A DNA stretch of 64,000 bases from positions 54,266,743 through 54,330,742 of the forward strand of contig CM070723.1 in assembly GCA_036346275.1 (NCBI GenBank). The letters are read 5' to 3'. The position numbers were made by a program, and so were the translations under genes. The DNA is from Otatea glauca. Its lineage: Eukaryota; Streptophyta; Magnoliopsida; Poales; Poaceae. The notes beneath the pieces are model-generated. The model had not been told where the DNA came from. It saw only the letters and a program-made list of their open reading frames with translations, and searched no databases. Below, one piece after another: positions 23,360-33,538 of this stretch (positions are counted from its first letter, which is position 1; every line of letters begins with the position of its first letter).

Positions 23360-23700
23360 TCGGTACTATCTGTGGCGGTTGGTGGATAGAACCGCCACGT
23401 ATAATATAGTTATCTGTGGCGGTTGGTGTATAGAACCGCCACGATAATATAGTTATTTGTGGCGGTTGTAGGAAAGAACCGTCACGATAGTGTAGTTATC
23501 TGTGGCGGTTGTGGATAGAACCGTCACCAGATAGTATTGTTATCTGTGGCGGTTAGTGTGTAGAACCGTCACAGATAACACTTATCTGTGGCGGTTAGAA
23601 AACCGCCACTGATAATCCTCGATTATCAGTGGCACTATATCTGTGGCGGTTCAATAACCGCCACTGATGGCAGTTATGAACCGCCACTGATGACCTTTTC
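23360..23700. repeat. CACTA 3' subterminal array
   Basis: About twelve copies of TGTGGCGGTT or GAACCG(C/T)CAC, in inverted pairs spaced by TATAGTTATC-like linkers, running to the right terminus at 23710. Several copies carry GTCAC for GCCAC, a C to T change of the kind left by cytosine methylation. Confidence 0.9.
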
Positions 23701-23710
23701 CAGTGTAGTG

Positions 23711-24049
23711 GTAGTTGTAGATAAATTCGTAGTCACGTCGTTCCGGCCCGTCGATCCAATGGAAGAAGCAACACCGGTCCTTGTGCTGAGAAAAGAAAGA
23801 ACGATGCATGAAATGGTACTGTTACCCTGTATTGTATGGACACGATGGGTTTACCGTAAGAGCGAGCAACAAGAGAGGAGCGCGGGCGACCGTCTCTTCG
23901 TGGGTAGATTGCATCATCTTCGCCGGAAGGTTACAGTCGCATTTGGGTCGGGGCAACTCCGGCAGAACTGGGGCGTCAACGCTACTAGTATCTGGGTACT
24001 CGGGGCGGGATGACTTCTGCTTGCTGAAGAGGCGATGGTAGAACGACAT
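23711..24049 (-). pseudogene. GRF-type zinc-finger-like gene, first exon and proximal half of second
   Basis: Start ATG at 24047-24049 (MSFYHRLFSKQKSSRPEYP), about 75 bases below a TATA box. The finger begins with PKCDCNLPAKMMQSTHEETV, the pattern of plant GRF zinc fingers (C-x-C, then a Thr/Glu-x-Thr-x-x-Arg step). An intron is likely from about 23860 (GTAAAC) to 23786 (CTCAG on the minus strand), and exon two opens HKDRCCFFHWIDGPERRDYE, the second half of the finger. After 25 codons it is cut by the CACTA end at 23711 and continues at 173-57. Exon one may hold a one-base shift after VARA, since the expected aromatic and Cys residues appear in the next frame. Such genes are frequent in grass genomes, often in transposons; the role is unknown. 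Confidence 0.65.
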
Positions 24050-24124
24050 CGTACCCTAATTTGTGTAGATTCAGCTGACGTGTATTGCTGGTTTGGCGGT
24101 GTTGGATGTCTACCCCTCGGCCGG

Positions 24125-24132
24125 TTTTATAG
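24125..24132 (-). promoter_or_regulatory. TATA box of the GRF-like gene
   Basis: On the minus strand CTATAAAA stands about 75 bases before the ATG at 24049, in a GC-rich context. This is good placement for a plant core promoter. Confidence 0.55.
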
Positions 24133-24228
24133 TGGTGGTGAGGGGTTACTCCACACAACTACAACACTGATGGGCTGGCATCTTGTGTGAAAAGCTGCAC
24201 GACGTGTCACCCATCATCAAAGCTGCAC

Positions 24229-24328
24229 GACAAGGCTGACAAAGCTGATGCATGTGACTTGTCTAATCGGCCTGACAAGGCTGACAAAGCTGATGCATGT
24301 GACTTGTCTACTCGGCCTGACAAGGCTG
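24229..24328. repeat. 45-bp tandem repeat upstream of the GRF-like gene
   Basis: Two full units (24229-24273, 24274-24318) starting GACAAGGCTGACAAAGCTGA and differing at one visible position, plus a 10-base partial third unit. It sits about 100-200 bp upstream of the TATA box. The GCTGATGCATGTGAC core contains a palindromic TGCATG-type element. Confidence 0.85.
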
Positions 24329-24547
24329 CATACCCGTGAGTAGGCTATTCGCTCTGAAAAGTCACTGACGCGCGATTTCGTTATGCTTGAAAGCGGGACT
24401 CTCAGTAACAAAGAATAACAATATTTCATAACCAAAAGTAAGAGGTTACTACCATAACAAAAATATATCGTATATAACTAAATACAAAAGATGAAAAGTA
24501 TGTCACAATGTAATAACTAAATACATAAGCTAAAATAACATAACAAA
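24329..24547. other. Spacer between GRF-like gene promoter and MULE gene 3' end
   Basis: AT-rich, no open frame or repeat supported. It would hold the 3' untranslated region of the MULE gene on the minus strand. Confidence 0.5.
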
Positions 24548-26496
24548 CTATTGGCGTCCTCGTTTCTGGGCGCCTCCTCGCGGCTGGGCAGGCGTCCTGC
24601 GAACCTGCCCCTGCGAGTGGGTGAATTGCGCTGGTGCGTGGTGGGCCCTCTGTGGTCTAGCTAGAGGTGTAGCGTACGCCGGCTGAGAAGGCTGCGTCGG
24701 TGGTGGTGCTCCCTGCAACTACGATGATCCAGGCTCATTCGGATCAACGAAGTATCTCGACACGCCACCATCGTCGAGGTCGAAATCCGCATGGGCTGCA
24801 TCATCAAACTACCCCTCATAGTCGTCAGGGGCAGGTGAAGCTGCAGAGGAGAACCACCGTGCCTGTGAGCCTGTAAGAAGTGAAGAATTGTTGGTAACAT
24901 TCAAAAAATAATTAGAAAACATACGAAGTGTGAGAAGTACTCACCTCCGACGTGAGGGGCTAGACCAGCGTGTCCAACAGCTCGCCCTATCGCGTAAGTC
25001 AGCGTGACAGTGGGACGGGAGGCCATAGCGTGTGAAGATGTACTTGGAGAACTCCTCCCTGCAGTAAGCGGCACGCCGTGAGCGCCGTCAGCCACATCGC
25101 GAGGCGTGCGGCATCCTACCAACTCGAGGGTGCGTCTAATGCTCTCCCTGAACCTCGCGAAGAAGGAGGTCACATCCTCTCTGGTCACGTCTACCCCACG
25201 AGACAGACAAGAAAGGAAGCTCCCGGACTCCTCGTAGTACCGGGCTAGCACATCAGTCTGAAAAATACATTACGAATTAACCTAACACATTAATCTGAAA
25301 AATGCAATACGAAAATACATCGTACATTAGACAAAACTTGCCGCACCGTGCAGAACTTGCTATCTTGTTCTGCTTACATAGCCTCTTGAACATGTTCATC
25401 AGTTCCTTGTTCTTAAATTGCTTATAGAAGTTCGCGCCCAAATGCCTCATGCACCATCGGCTTTGCAAAGTCAGTCCAGGGAAATGACTCCTCTTTCCCT
25501 GCTTGCAACTGTCTGATAGCACTAAGCGCACCAAAGATGCTGTCATGCAAGATGCACACATGTTGGCGAAGCCACCACCCGATCTTCAAGTTCCATAGGA
25601 ACCACAACTAACTCTCATAGTTCTCGCTTTCCACAAATGCAAAGGCAACAGGCAGAATCTGGTTGTTTGTGTCGACGCCCACAACTGTCATTATTTGTCC
25701 TTTGTATTTTTCGGTCAGGAATGTGCCATCCACACACAACAATGGATGGCAGTGATAGAACGCCCTAATGCAAGCTCCGAATGAAAAGAAAACTCTCTTC
25801 AGATGCCTCTTGTTCGGCCACTTGCTTGACGGACAGTCCTGATAATCATAATAAGTACCAGGATTTTTTCCCTGAATGCAACTGAGTAGTGCGGGCAGAT
25901 TATGGTACGAGTCTTTAAATTTCCCAAATCTCATTTTCAAGGCCTTCTGCTTCGCCCTCCATGCCTTCCCGTAGCTAATTGTGTACTGATATCTATTCTC
26001 AATTGCTCAGATAATAGCACGGGGCTCAAAATTCAGGTTCTCAACTATCTCTGGGTACATAACACTCGCGATATACCCGGATGATAGGTTCCTGTGAGCC
26101 ACCAGGGTTTCCTCAGTCATACAACTATGCTGTTCAACCTTCGAACATAGCCAGTGGGTGCCCCATTTGGGCTTGTATGCGTGCACTCTCCAGGGGCACC
26201 CTTGTATCTCGCACACCATGTCGTAGCAGGTTGGGGTGGACTTCTTAACCCTGAAAGTTCTTCTTAGTGATAAGGCCCAATCTTTGATAGCATCCTGCAC
26301 TGCCTCTTTTGTGGGGTAAATGTTGTTAGGCCTCACCTCATTGTCGTTATACTGCCAAGGTGTATCGTTGCCTTCATTTACAACCAGGTTATTAAATTGA
26401 TGCGTGCTCCAATCTTCTGGCACAAGCGGCTCAGCACCTTCATCTTCCTCACCCGAGTCATCGTCGTCTTCCACTTCTATTTGTTGATATTCAAGG
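24548..26496 (-). pseudogene. MuDR-like (MULE) transposase, main part (broken)
   Basis: Read from 26496 downward. First an acidic VEDDDDSGEEDEGAEPL run and a MuDR DNA-binding region (RRTFRVKKSTPTCYDMVCEI, CPWRVHAYKPKWGTHWLC, VEQHSC). Then the MULE DDE core: LLCVDGTFLTEKYKGQIMTV (Asp) near 25720, HVCILHDSIFGALSAIRQL near 25560, and RWCMRHLGANFYKQFKNKEL. Exons near 25256-24950 and 24875-24548 carry a C-terminal part ending GGAQKRGRQ and TAG at 24548-24550; donor GTGAGT and acceptor TTACAG are visible. Stops interrupt it after PRAII (about 26005), after NYES (about 25609, expected Trp), after DDYEG near 24815 and after EPGSS near 24720. Frameshift near 25470. Confidence 0.85.
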
Positions 26497-27377
26497 TGAC
26501 GAGTACTCGTACCATGGGTACCCCAACGGCCCGGAGTGACGAACGGGCTGCCCCAAGCCCGGCTCCGACCAAAGGCTCTGCGGGGCCACAAAGGACGATC
26601 GACCCCGACCTAACGAGCTGCCCCAAGCTTGTCCCCGACCCAATGGGGCGTCCGACCCCCGCCACAGGTCGGACTCCCCGCGAGCTTCGACCAAGCTAAG
26701 GCGATCTCCACCGAGGGCTAAGTGTCGGGCCTCCGCCGGCCATTAGCCACGTGCCCTACGGACACGACAGCTCAGAGTGGCTGTTCGGGGGCAGGTGGCT
26801 CCTTCCCGAGGTGGCGAGGAGGTTGCCGAAGTCAAGCTCCTGTCTCATCGTCCAGACACGCACGGCGTGAAGACGCGCTCCCTCCCGAGGCAACGTCAGC
26901 GCCTGACAGGCCTGCAGAGGGCAGGTGCGCTATTTCCCGATGAAACGGCAAACTGCTCTGCTCAATGAGTCCACCAACCCGGCGTGGAATGAAGCGGACG
27001 CTGACCAATCGCCAAGACGAAGGACCAGAGCTCCTAGCATAGATCACCTCATCCTTTTCTCTCCCAACTTCCCATGTAACCTGCCCCCTCCGGCTATATA
27101 AAGGGAGGCAGGATCCTCAAGAGGAGGACTTCCTCCTCTCGGTCTTCACGAATAGGTTGTTTTTGCTCTCACCTATTCGAGCCCTCAGCTCCCGCTTGTA
27201 ATAACCGTGCAGTCATCTGCACCCGAAGCAATATAGCACCACCACACGAACTGGAGTAGGGACATTTGGCCCGAACCAGTATACATCTTGGGCTCCTGAG
27301 TCTAACCATTCAAGGAGAGGGAACGCGCGGCCCCTTAGACTTAAAAAATTCACTCGCCGATGCTCGAAACACCGACA
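26497..27377 (+). mobile_element. Solo LTR inserted in the MULE gene
   Basis: 881 bp starting TGACGAGTACTCG and ending ACACCGACA, flanked by a perfect 5-bp duplication CAAGG (26492-26496 and 27378-27382). A TATA box (GGCTATATAAAGGGAGG) lies near 27090, and polyadenylation-like sequence follows. GC-rich 5' half. Deleting it joins MULE coding (EEED then LEYQQIEVE). No second LTR or internal region, so it is a solo LTR. The superfamily is probably gypsy by composition, which is inference. Open frames inside are not genes. Confidence 0.88.
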
Positions 27378-27965
27378 CAAGGTCTTCCTCTTCCATCTAT
27401 GCTATTACTTCCTCGATTTCCTCACCTTCGTCGACTTGCCCCCGCGCATCTTGCCCAATCTCAACTTGCTCACCACTCTGGTAAACGATGTCCTTATTGC
27501 ATCCCTGAACATGCTGCTCCCGGTTAGATTTCCCAATTTCAGTGTCACCATAATTGAACTCATTTTGAGGCTGACTACACTCACCGGCGTCCGGCGGCTG
27601 CTGCGGGGCAACAACCCTTTCATACGCTTGCACTAAAAGCACCTAACACCATCCATGTTGCTCCACCCCCCTCACATATGACTTCCAAGCTGCAGTTCCC
27701 TTCAGCTCAACTAACTCCCAATAAACAGGATCATCTCGCATGGTACAAAGGCAAGATAACTTGAGCTGGCACTTCTCTGGTTCCATTCGAAACGTATAAT
27801 ACAACCAATTCAACACAGAAGCAAATGTCTGCTATTCGACCCTACTTAAACTTCTGTCCACATACTCAAAGTTACTCAGATCTGCAACCTCTGAAGCATA
27901 CATGACAACCCCTTCTCCATAAAAGATTCTAAATGGAACTTGTTCTGATATATCTGCGAACTTAT
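27378..27965 (-). pseudogene. MULE transposase, N-terminal part (broken)
   Basis: From about 27960 downward: PFRIFYGEGVVMYASEVADL, YTFRMEPEKCQLKLSCLCTM, DDPVYWELVELKGTAAWKSY, then VQAYERVVAPQQPPDAGECS and an acidic GQVDEGEEIEEVIA end. This is the N-terminal region usual in grass MULE transposases before the MuDR domain. Stops occur near 27833 (TAG or TGA after LSRVE), near 27645 and just before the solo LTR (GCA TAG ATG). The true start codon is not resolved. Confidence 0.7.
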
Positions 27966-28879
27966 TCAATAACACACGAATGAATTACTCTTTGTAAAAA
28001 GTACTATATCTATTTGCTAAAAAAAACTATACGTATGTATATCTACACTTCAAGAAATATATATCTATCTACATTCCTAAAAATATACATCTCTCTACTT
28101 CTATTTCTAAAAAACATCTATATTCCTACAAATATCGGTACTTCGGAACCAAGTGTGCCCATTACTAATGCAAAAAACTCCTACGCTCTTAAATTTTCAA
28201 GTTGTTCAATTAGCACTACATTCTTAAAACTATGCGAAAAATATCTACGTTACTAAAAAAATCCATCTCTCTACTTCTATTTCTAAAAAACATCTATAGC
28301 CCTAAAAATATAGAAATGTGCACTTCGATCTCAAATTTAACTGCATGTAACCATCACCTGTAAGTTTAACTATATCTAAATTTACACGAACTAACTATAT
28401 TAATAAAAACATAACTACATTTAACTAGGTCTAACCGTAACCTCTAAAATTTAATCCTACAATGATTTGTTGCCAAATACTAGAGCGCTGCTACATCCGC
28501 TACAGAAATACAACCCTAAACACTAAACAAATTGCTAAACAGTAAACAAAATAAACCCTAAGCACTACACAGATATTTAAAATAAACACAATATTTAGCT
28601 AAACACTATATTTAGCTATATTTAAAACAAACACTACATTTAGGAATACAGCCCTAAACAGTACACAAATTACTAAACCCTAAACATAATAAACACTATA
28701 TTTAGCTAGATCTAACCCTAAACTATAACAAAATATACGCTAAAAAATTTTACCTGCTGTCCGGCCCGGCGCTCCTCCTCCTCCCTTTCTTCTTCTTCCT
28801 CCCTTTTTCTCCTTCTCTTCCTCCCTCTTCTCCCTCTCTTTCTCTTTCTTCGGCCGAGGAATGGTCCCGGGGCGATGCG
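27966..28879 (-). other. MULE upstream non-coding region
   Basis: No coding supported. 28040-28300 has repeated CTCTCTACTTCTATTTCTAA and AAAACATCTATA pieces. 28480-28750 is A-rich with loose AAACACTA/CCCTAAAC motifs. 28760-28860 is a CT-rich microsatellite (TCCTCCTCC, CTTCTTCTTCC), then GC-rich sequence. It fits the leader and promoter side of the MULE gene. Confidence 0.5.
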
Positions 28880-29180
28880 GCCGCGCGAATTTAAAGTGGG
28901 GTCAAGTCACCCTCTGGTAGGGCGACATGGGCCCACGCTCGCTCTCCTCGTCCAATGGTAGATCGATTTAGTTGTTGTCGCCCTCCCAAAGGGCGACATG
29001 GTCTCAGCTGGCACTAATCGCGTTTTCGGAGGGCGACAAGTGTCTTTATCGCCGTACCAAAAAGCGACATCTCCCTGTCGCCCAACCAAAGGGCGACAGA
29101 AGTATATTTCTGAAATATTTTGATTTCGTGGTATATTTTTGCAATTTGATTAAAAAAATGTATTATTTAAAAAATATTTC
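28880..29180. repeat. Candidate right terminal region of the MULE
   Basis: Five or six copies of GGGCGACA or its complement TGTCGCCC occur between 28915 and 29100, some paired as palindromes (CCCTGTCGCCCAACCAAAGG then GCGACAG). An AT-rich tail follows to about 29180, where Ty1-copia coding begins abruptly. MULEs have long terminal repeats with 9-bp target duplications; neither partner end nor duplication can be seen because the left partner would lie beyond base 1. Confidence 0.45.
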
Positions 29181-29890
29181 TCTTCTTGAGCATCTAATTT
29201 CCTCCTTCAGCCAAGTATTTTCTATGACCGACCTTGGTACTCTCCACCATTTTCTCGGTATCACCTGCACCCGTACCGACGGTGGCCATTTCCTTTCTCA
29301 GGCTACATATGCTACGTACTGATCTTTTAGATCGCATCGGCATGGGTACTTGCAAACCTTGTTCCACCCCTGATACTCGTGCCAAGCTGTCTGCCATGGC
29401 AGGACACCAGATAAAGGATGCCTCTCTCTATTGCAGCCTCGCTGGTGCTGTGCAATACCTCACTCTAACTTATCCGGACATTTCCTATGCTATGCAGCAA
29501 GTCTTCTTGCACATGCAAGCATGCTCCTCGTGAGTCCCACATATGCAGCTTATAGAGCACATTTCGACACGTACGAGGCACCATTCACTACGGTCTTCAT
29601 CTTCACCGGTCCTCCATGCATCTTGTCGCCTACTCAGACGCCCATTGGGCTGGTTATCCCGACACTCGTCGCTCTACTTCAGGTTATTGTGTATTTCTTG
29701 GTGACAACCTAGTCTCACGGTCCTACAAACGCCAAAAAACAGTTTCGCACTCGAACACCGAGGCGGAGTACCGTGCTGTCGTCAATGCTGTTGTCGAGAT
29801 CTGCTGGTTGTGCCAACTTCTTCAAGAGCTGCACCAACCGATCAAGACAGCGACGATTGCTGTCGTCCTTCTCTTTCTCCGGTGCTACGG
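29181..29890 (+). pseudogene. Ty1-copia RT-RNase H fragment
   Basis: LLEHLISSFSQVFSMTDLGT (RT thumb side), FLGITCTRTDGGHFLSQ, a shift, then DRIGMGTCKPCSTPDTRAKL, GAVQYLTLTYPDISYAMQQV, and after further breaks RNase H: LVAYSDAHWAGYPDTRRSTS, KTVSHSNTEAEYRAVVNAVV, ICWLCQLLQELHQP. It differs clearly from the element at 33245-38177, so it is another family. Both ends are cut; the left cut coincides with the MULE candidate end. Confidence 0.85.
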
Positions 29891-30336
29891 AACCAACTTT
29901 TTTTGTTAATTAATAGTCTGAGCAATGACAGAACACACATATCTGGTCGTGAGTTCACCTGCAAATGCAGCTAGAAATATCTCCATTTGGGAGCCACTCC
30001 TTTATGGCTAAGATGATGTGATAAATTCAGATTTGAAGAACACACGACCATGCAATATTTGAGCCTTTTTGCCTTCTGGTACTTAATTGAGTGTTGGCTA
30101 AATGACTTGCACAGTTGAACTGATAAAAACGAATACAAAACTATTGGCAAGCACTTATAATTAATATAGCTCTCGAAAATTTGTATCAACATCATGCATT
30201 ATTGTGCTATTCAACACATGGAGTTTAATTACATATAAGAAAATACTAGTACAGCTGTTGAGCTGTTCAACTGTGAACACCCTCTCAAAGAAAGAAAAAC
30301 TTGTGATCTGACATATGATCCAATATAGCGACAAAA
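29891..30336. other. Spacer downstream of NB-ARC copy A
   Basis: AT-rich, no coding supported. On the minus strand it follows the copy A stop codon and would be 3' flanking sequence. Confidence 0.5.
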
Positions 30337-32124
30337 TTAACCAAGTGCAACTCTGTCATTCACAGAGTGTTTCCCTTTAACGACTGTACTACTCTGTAGC
30401 TCCCGAATCTCACAAGTATAGATTTATTTATGGTAGGGTGGTATCTGAAACTTCCATGCAAGGACTTCAAATTTTCCACGTGGCTTAACGCTTCCATACA
30501 TCACGTCTTGGATTGTTATCTTGGGAATATCCTCCTGAGAAGTGCCTGTTTGATACTGATCATAAACCAAGAAATCTTCAGTAGCTCTACCCATTCTTGG
30601 AAGATAAGTGGGTTTATTGTCCTTCAAAAGATCAGACGGATGTTCACCAAATTTAGAGAGATGTTTCTGTATGTAGCCTCTCAAAAATGACAGGACCTTG
30701 CACCAATAGTGGTGTTAAAGATAGATGCATGCATAGAAAAGTATCGATTAGATTCAAACGCTAATCCCACCTTTTCTCACCTTTTCAATCTGATCTCCGG
30801 TAGAGCTTCGTGCTGATAACGTGTTAAGGAACCTCGCAATCGAATAGTCCGGGGTTCCCGAACAGATCTGAATTGGAGAATAGAAAGAGAGAGACACGTG
30901 TTTAGGGAGAGCAACAGCGAAAATTCTTTATTGCTAATGATTGCTTGTACATAGGGGGGACCCCCTCCTCCTTTTATAGCGCTCATCCAGGGTTTAGGCT
31001 AAGGGACCACATGGGCCTTCAATGGGCCATTAGGGTTTCCCAACACCTTGCACCAATAGTGGTGTTAAAGTTTTCTCTCAACAAGCAAGCAGTAACGTTT
31101 GCACCAATGAGATTTCCATTCACCGCCCTGGCTATCTCCATGGCCAAATATGGAAATCTTGTGCTCATCTTAGGATCTGTGCTTCCGAATGTAATCACCT
31201 TGAAGAAATACCAAAACGCTTCATCAGACAGACGTTTAAGTGCTAGAGCCTGCGCTGTTCCAAACTTCGTGATCTTGTCTGACCGGCTTGTGATTATGAT
31301 TTTACTACCACTTGGCATGTACTGTTTAGAAGCGGAACACAACCTTTTTCATGCACCATCATTGACATCCCCAACTACCTCAACAACAACTAGCAATCTC
31401 CCGACTTCGTTTAAGCAACTACCAAGCATTCCATCTCTAAAATCATTATCGCTCAAGAAGACAATATGTGAAAAATAATCGCGGACTCTTACATCATTGC
31501 AGACATGAGCGACAAAGGTGCTCTTCCCCACTCTCCCTGGACCAACAATAGGTAGGACATCACGATTGTCAACACTACAAGGTTCTACGTGCAGCAGGAA
31601 GTTGATGACCAGTTCCATTTCCATTTGGCGGCCAAACATGCACTTGTCCAACAAGAGATGCATGCTATAAGGCTGGCGGCACAAACGAGGGTAGCTTTTC
31701 AAGAACACGACTAACTCATTCACATCATGAAGCATGGTGTTCAAACCGTCGAGCGCCTCTTGCAGTTCTTCTAAAGTCTGTGTACTGCTACTGGAGAGAC
31801 AAAGACGTTTTGCAGAATGGAATTTACACATATATGAAGAGTGACTCACTGCCTGATCTTTATCCTCCCCTTCTTGGTGAGCAGGGTATCTGAAGGTGTC
31901 AAGTACCAAGTAGCCTCGGTACATCGTATCTCTCAGCAGCCGGAGAATCCCTTAGTTTGTGATGTGACGCCCGCAGCCTCCTCGACGATGACCTGCGTCC
32001 GGAGTAGAATCCTTTGTAGGCTATCCTCCATGACTAGCACCGGCTGCTTGGAGCATTTATGGATGAAGAAGCTGATGGATCTATTGGTGAGTTCACCCAA
32101 GGCAGCAGAAAGGAATATTTCCAT
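30337..32124 (-). pseudogene. NB-ARC resistance-like pseudogene, copy A
   Basis: Start taken at MEIFLSAALGELTNRSISFF (ATG 32122-32124), conserved in copies B and D. Then a frameshift near 31960, HQEGEDKDQAVSHSS, KSYPRLCRQPYSMHLLLDKC, the P-loop IVGPGRVGKST, FLSDNDFRDG, RLLVVVEVVGD (kinase-2-like), a TGA at about 31349 where the family has Trp, GSKIIITSRSDKI (RNBS-B), and ANVTACLLRENFNTTIGAR. An LTR piece is inserted at 30721-31045. Then SFLRGYIQKHLSKFGEHPSD and, after a TAA near 30420, IYTCEIRELQSS ending RVALG with TAA at 30337-30339. Without leucine-rich repeats it matches a short grass NB-ARC family. At least two shifts and two stops make it dead. Confidence 0.88.
30721..31045 (-). mobile_element. 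Partial LTR-retroelement insert in NB-ARC copy A
   Basis: On the minus strand an LTR-like block starts TGTTGGGAAACCC at 31045, has a TATA box (GCTATAAAAGGAGG near 30975) and AATAAAG near 30930, and ends CCTTAACA at 30822. Next comes CGTTATCAGCACGAAG, the primer-site region seen in many grass copia elements, then about 85 bases of leader. No gag or second LTR. An identical 25-bp segment starting CCTTGCACCAATAGTGG flanks it (30696-30720 and 31046-31070), far longer than the 5-bp duplication normal for LTR elements. Confidence 0.75.
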
Positions 32125-32208
32125 TTGCTGGACTCTGTCCTCGGGATGATTCTGCAATGGGAGGACAAGAGAATGAACAGTGAGTCGAGGAATGTGATGT
32201 CTCTGAAA

Positions 32209-32219
32209 CCCTATTTATG
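32209..32219 (-). promoter_or_regulatory. TATA-like box of NB-ARC copy A
   Basis: GCATAAATAGG on the minus strand, about 90 bases before the copy A ATG. In copy B the matching place reads GCATAAATTGG (about 40898-40908). Confidence 0.45.
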
Positions 32220-33012
32220 CTCTGCTTCTGGTCATTGTTGGCTTGGAAAGTCAAGTCTCGTGGTCAAAACTAAGAGAGCAAACAACGAACAAGAACTGAG
32301 ACAAAGACAGAGAGAGAGAGAGGAATTATCATAGAAAATGACAAGTCTCTTTGCTCTGAGCGCCAAAAAGTCAATCCATATTTATTTTTAAGCTGTAAAA
32401 ATCAATCCATCGCATGCACATGATCTTTGACAATTGGGCTTCCTCTCTCCTGTACCTGCTGACCACTGTTACTGCTTGAGTTTTTCTTCCTTCTTTATTA
32501 CATGTACATTACTGGTTAGCAACAGGTACGCTGCTATTACTTCCTTTGATTCTCCCCTAATGCTAGTTTTTAAGAATCGAGACACACCAAAATGGGATGA
32601 ATGGGTACAAACTAACACCTAAATTTATTTTTTTTTCTATTTTTATTAATTCTGAAAATTAATAAAATAACGATCAAAATGAAAGAATCATCAAAGACCA
32701 CGCAAGAAAACTAGAGTAAATAAGCATACAAGAAAGCAATTGTACGAAAACATGAAGAGCAAGAACTAGTAATCCATACTCACTAATTTATTTCTTAAAT
32801 TAGAAATGCAAAACACGCAGAAGGATCTCTTTGCATGGAAGCACAACCGTGAAATAATATCTTTTTTTTTCTTCAAATTTTCTTCTTCTTTGCTCTCTTG
32901 CTTCTCTTTTTCCTTCTCTTTCTTCTCTCTCTTATTCCCTTTTTGTATTCTTGTCACTCCTCTTACCTAAGGACTTCGTCACACCCATACTTTCTGAAGA
33001 AGGTGGTGATGA
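32220..33012. other. Upstream flank of copy A, duplicated near copy B
   Basis: Non-coding sequence that aligns by eye with 40909-41626 over its whole length, including a pyrimidine-rich stretch (TTCTCTTTCTTCTCTCTCTT) and the end GAAGAAGGTGGTGATGAA. Similarity stops sharply at 33012 and 41626. A short AG-rich run near 32300 is replaced by CACACACAC near copy B. Confidence 0.7.
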
Positions 33013-33244
33013 ATAGGGGTGACAACAGGAAAAATCCCTGCGGGGAGCGCCCTCACATCTCCGATCCCCAATAACCAAAGTTTCCCGTCCCTGCCCCCGT
33101 ACACAGGACTTAATTCCCCCATCCCCGATCCCCGACGGGTTTCTTGAGAAAACTTTAGAGAGGAAGTGCGACGGTGCTTGGATGATTGGAATAGGACCTT
33201 CTCAGGGTATTAACATCAATCATAAAACCATCCCACCACTAAAA
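33013..33244. other. MITE-like fragment and spacer before copia element
   Basis: Starts TAGGGGTGACAACAGGAAAA and contains GATCCCC/GGGGATC-type alternations (about 33013-33140), the look of one half of a plant hAT-type MITE; the other end is not visible. The rest to 33244 is unremarkable and ends in the target duplication TAAAA. Confidence 0.4.
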
Positions 33245-33503
33245 TGTTAGAATAGATAGAAAGTTTGTAATCTTTGTAATCTTCTCTACCGATATGATCT
33301 GTGATTTACCGGTATAGATAGAAGCTTCGGTCGTTATTCTTGGTAGTTGAGATCCTTGTAATCAGGGCTGCCGGTAAATCACAGATTATGTTGGACTCGT
33401 GTAAATCCTATGCATGGGGGTGTTCCATGTCAATATAACATGTAGGTCAGCCAAGGTAAAGGTTACGGCTTCCACCCATTCATTAGCGCCTCTGAGTTTT
33501 TCA
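33245..33503 (+). repeat. Copia 5' LTR
   Basis: Starts TGTTAGAATAG and ends GAGTTTTTCA. The segments TGTGATTTACCGGTA and TGCCGGTAAATCACA form an inverted repeat inside the LTR. Confidence 0.93.
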
Positions 33504-33515
33504 TGGTATCAGAGC
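33504..33515 (+). other. Copia primer-binding site
   Basis: TGGTATCAGAGC directly after the LTR, matching initiator methionine tRNA. Confidence 0.92.
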
Positions 33516-33538
33516 ACAAGATCCAATCTACCCACGTC

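Larger units (their letters stand above)
177..23710 (+). mobile_element. CACTA (En/Spm) DNA transposon, about 23.5 kb, with nested gypsy element
   Basis: The left end reads CACTACGCCAAAA and the right end, on the minus strand, reads CACTACACTGGAAAA: the short terminal inverted repeats typical of CACTA elements. A 3-bp target duplication GTA flanks it (174-176 and 23711-23713). Subterminal arrays of a TGGCGGTT motif, arranged as inverted pairs, lie at both ends and also in the middle. It carries a TNP2-type transposase gene (1524-16343) and a second gene (19249-22168) with a transposase-24-like part and a Ulp1 protease part. About 11.6 kb of the length is a nested Ty3-gypsy element. Without it the element is about 12 kb, a normal size for an autonomous grass CACTA, but both genes carry stops and frameshifts. 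Confidence 0.92.

Noticed and set aside
28500..28740. CCCTAAA-like motifs suggesting interstitial telomere sequence
   Set aside because: Only scattered single motifs in A-rich DNA, no tandem run.
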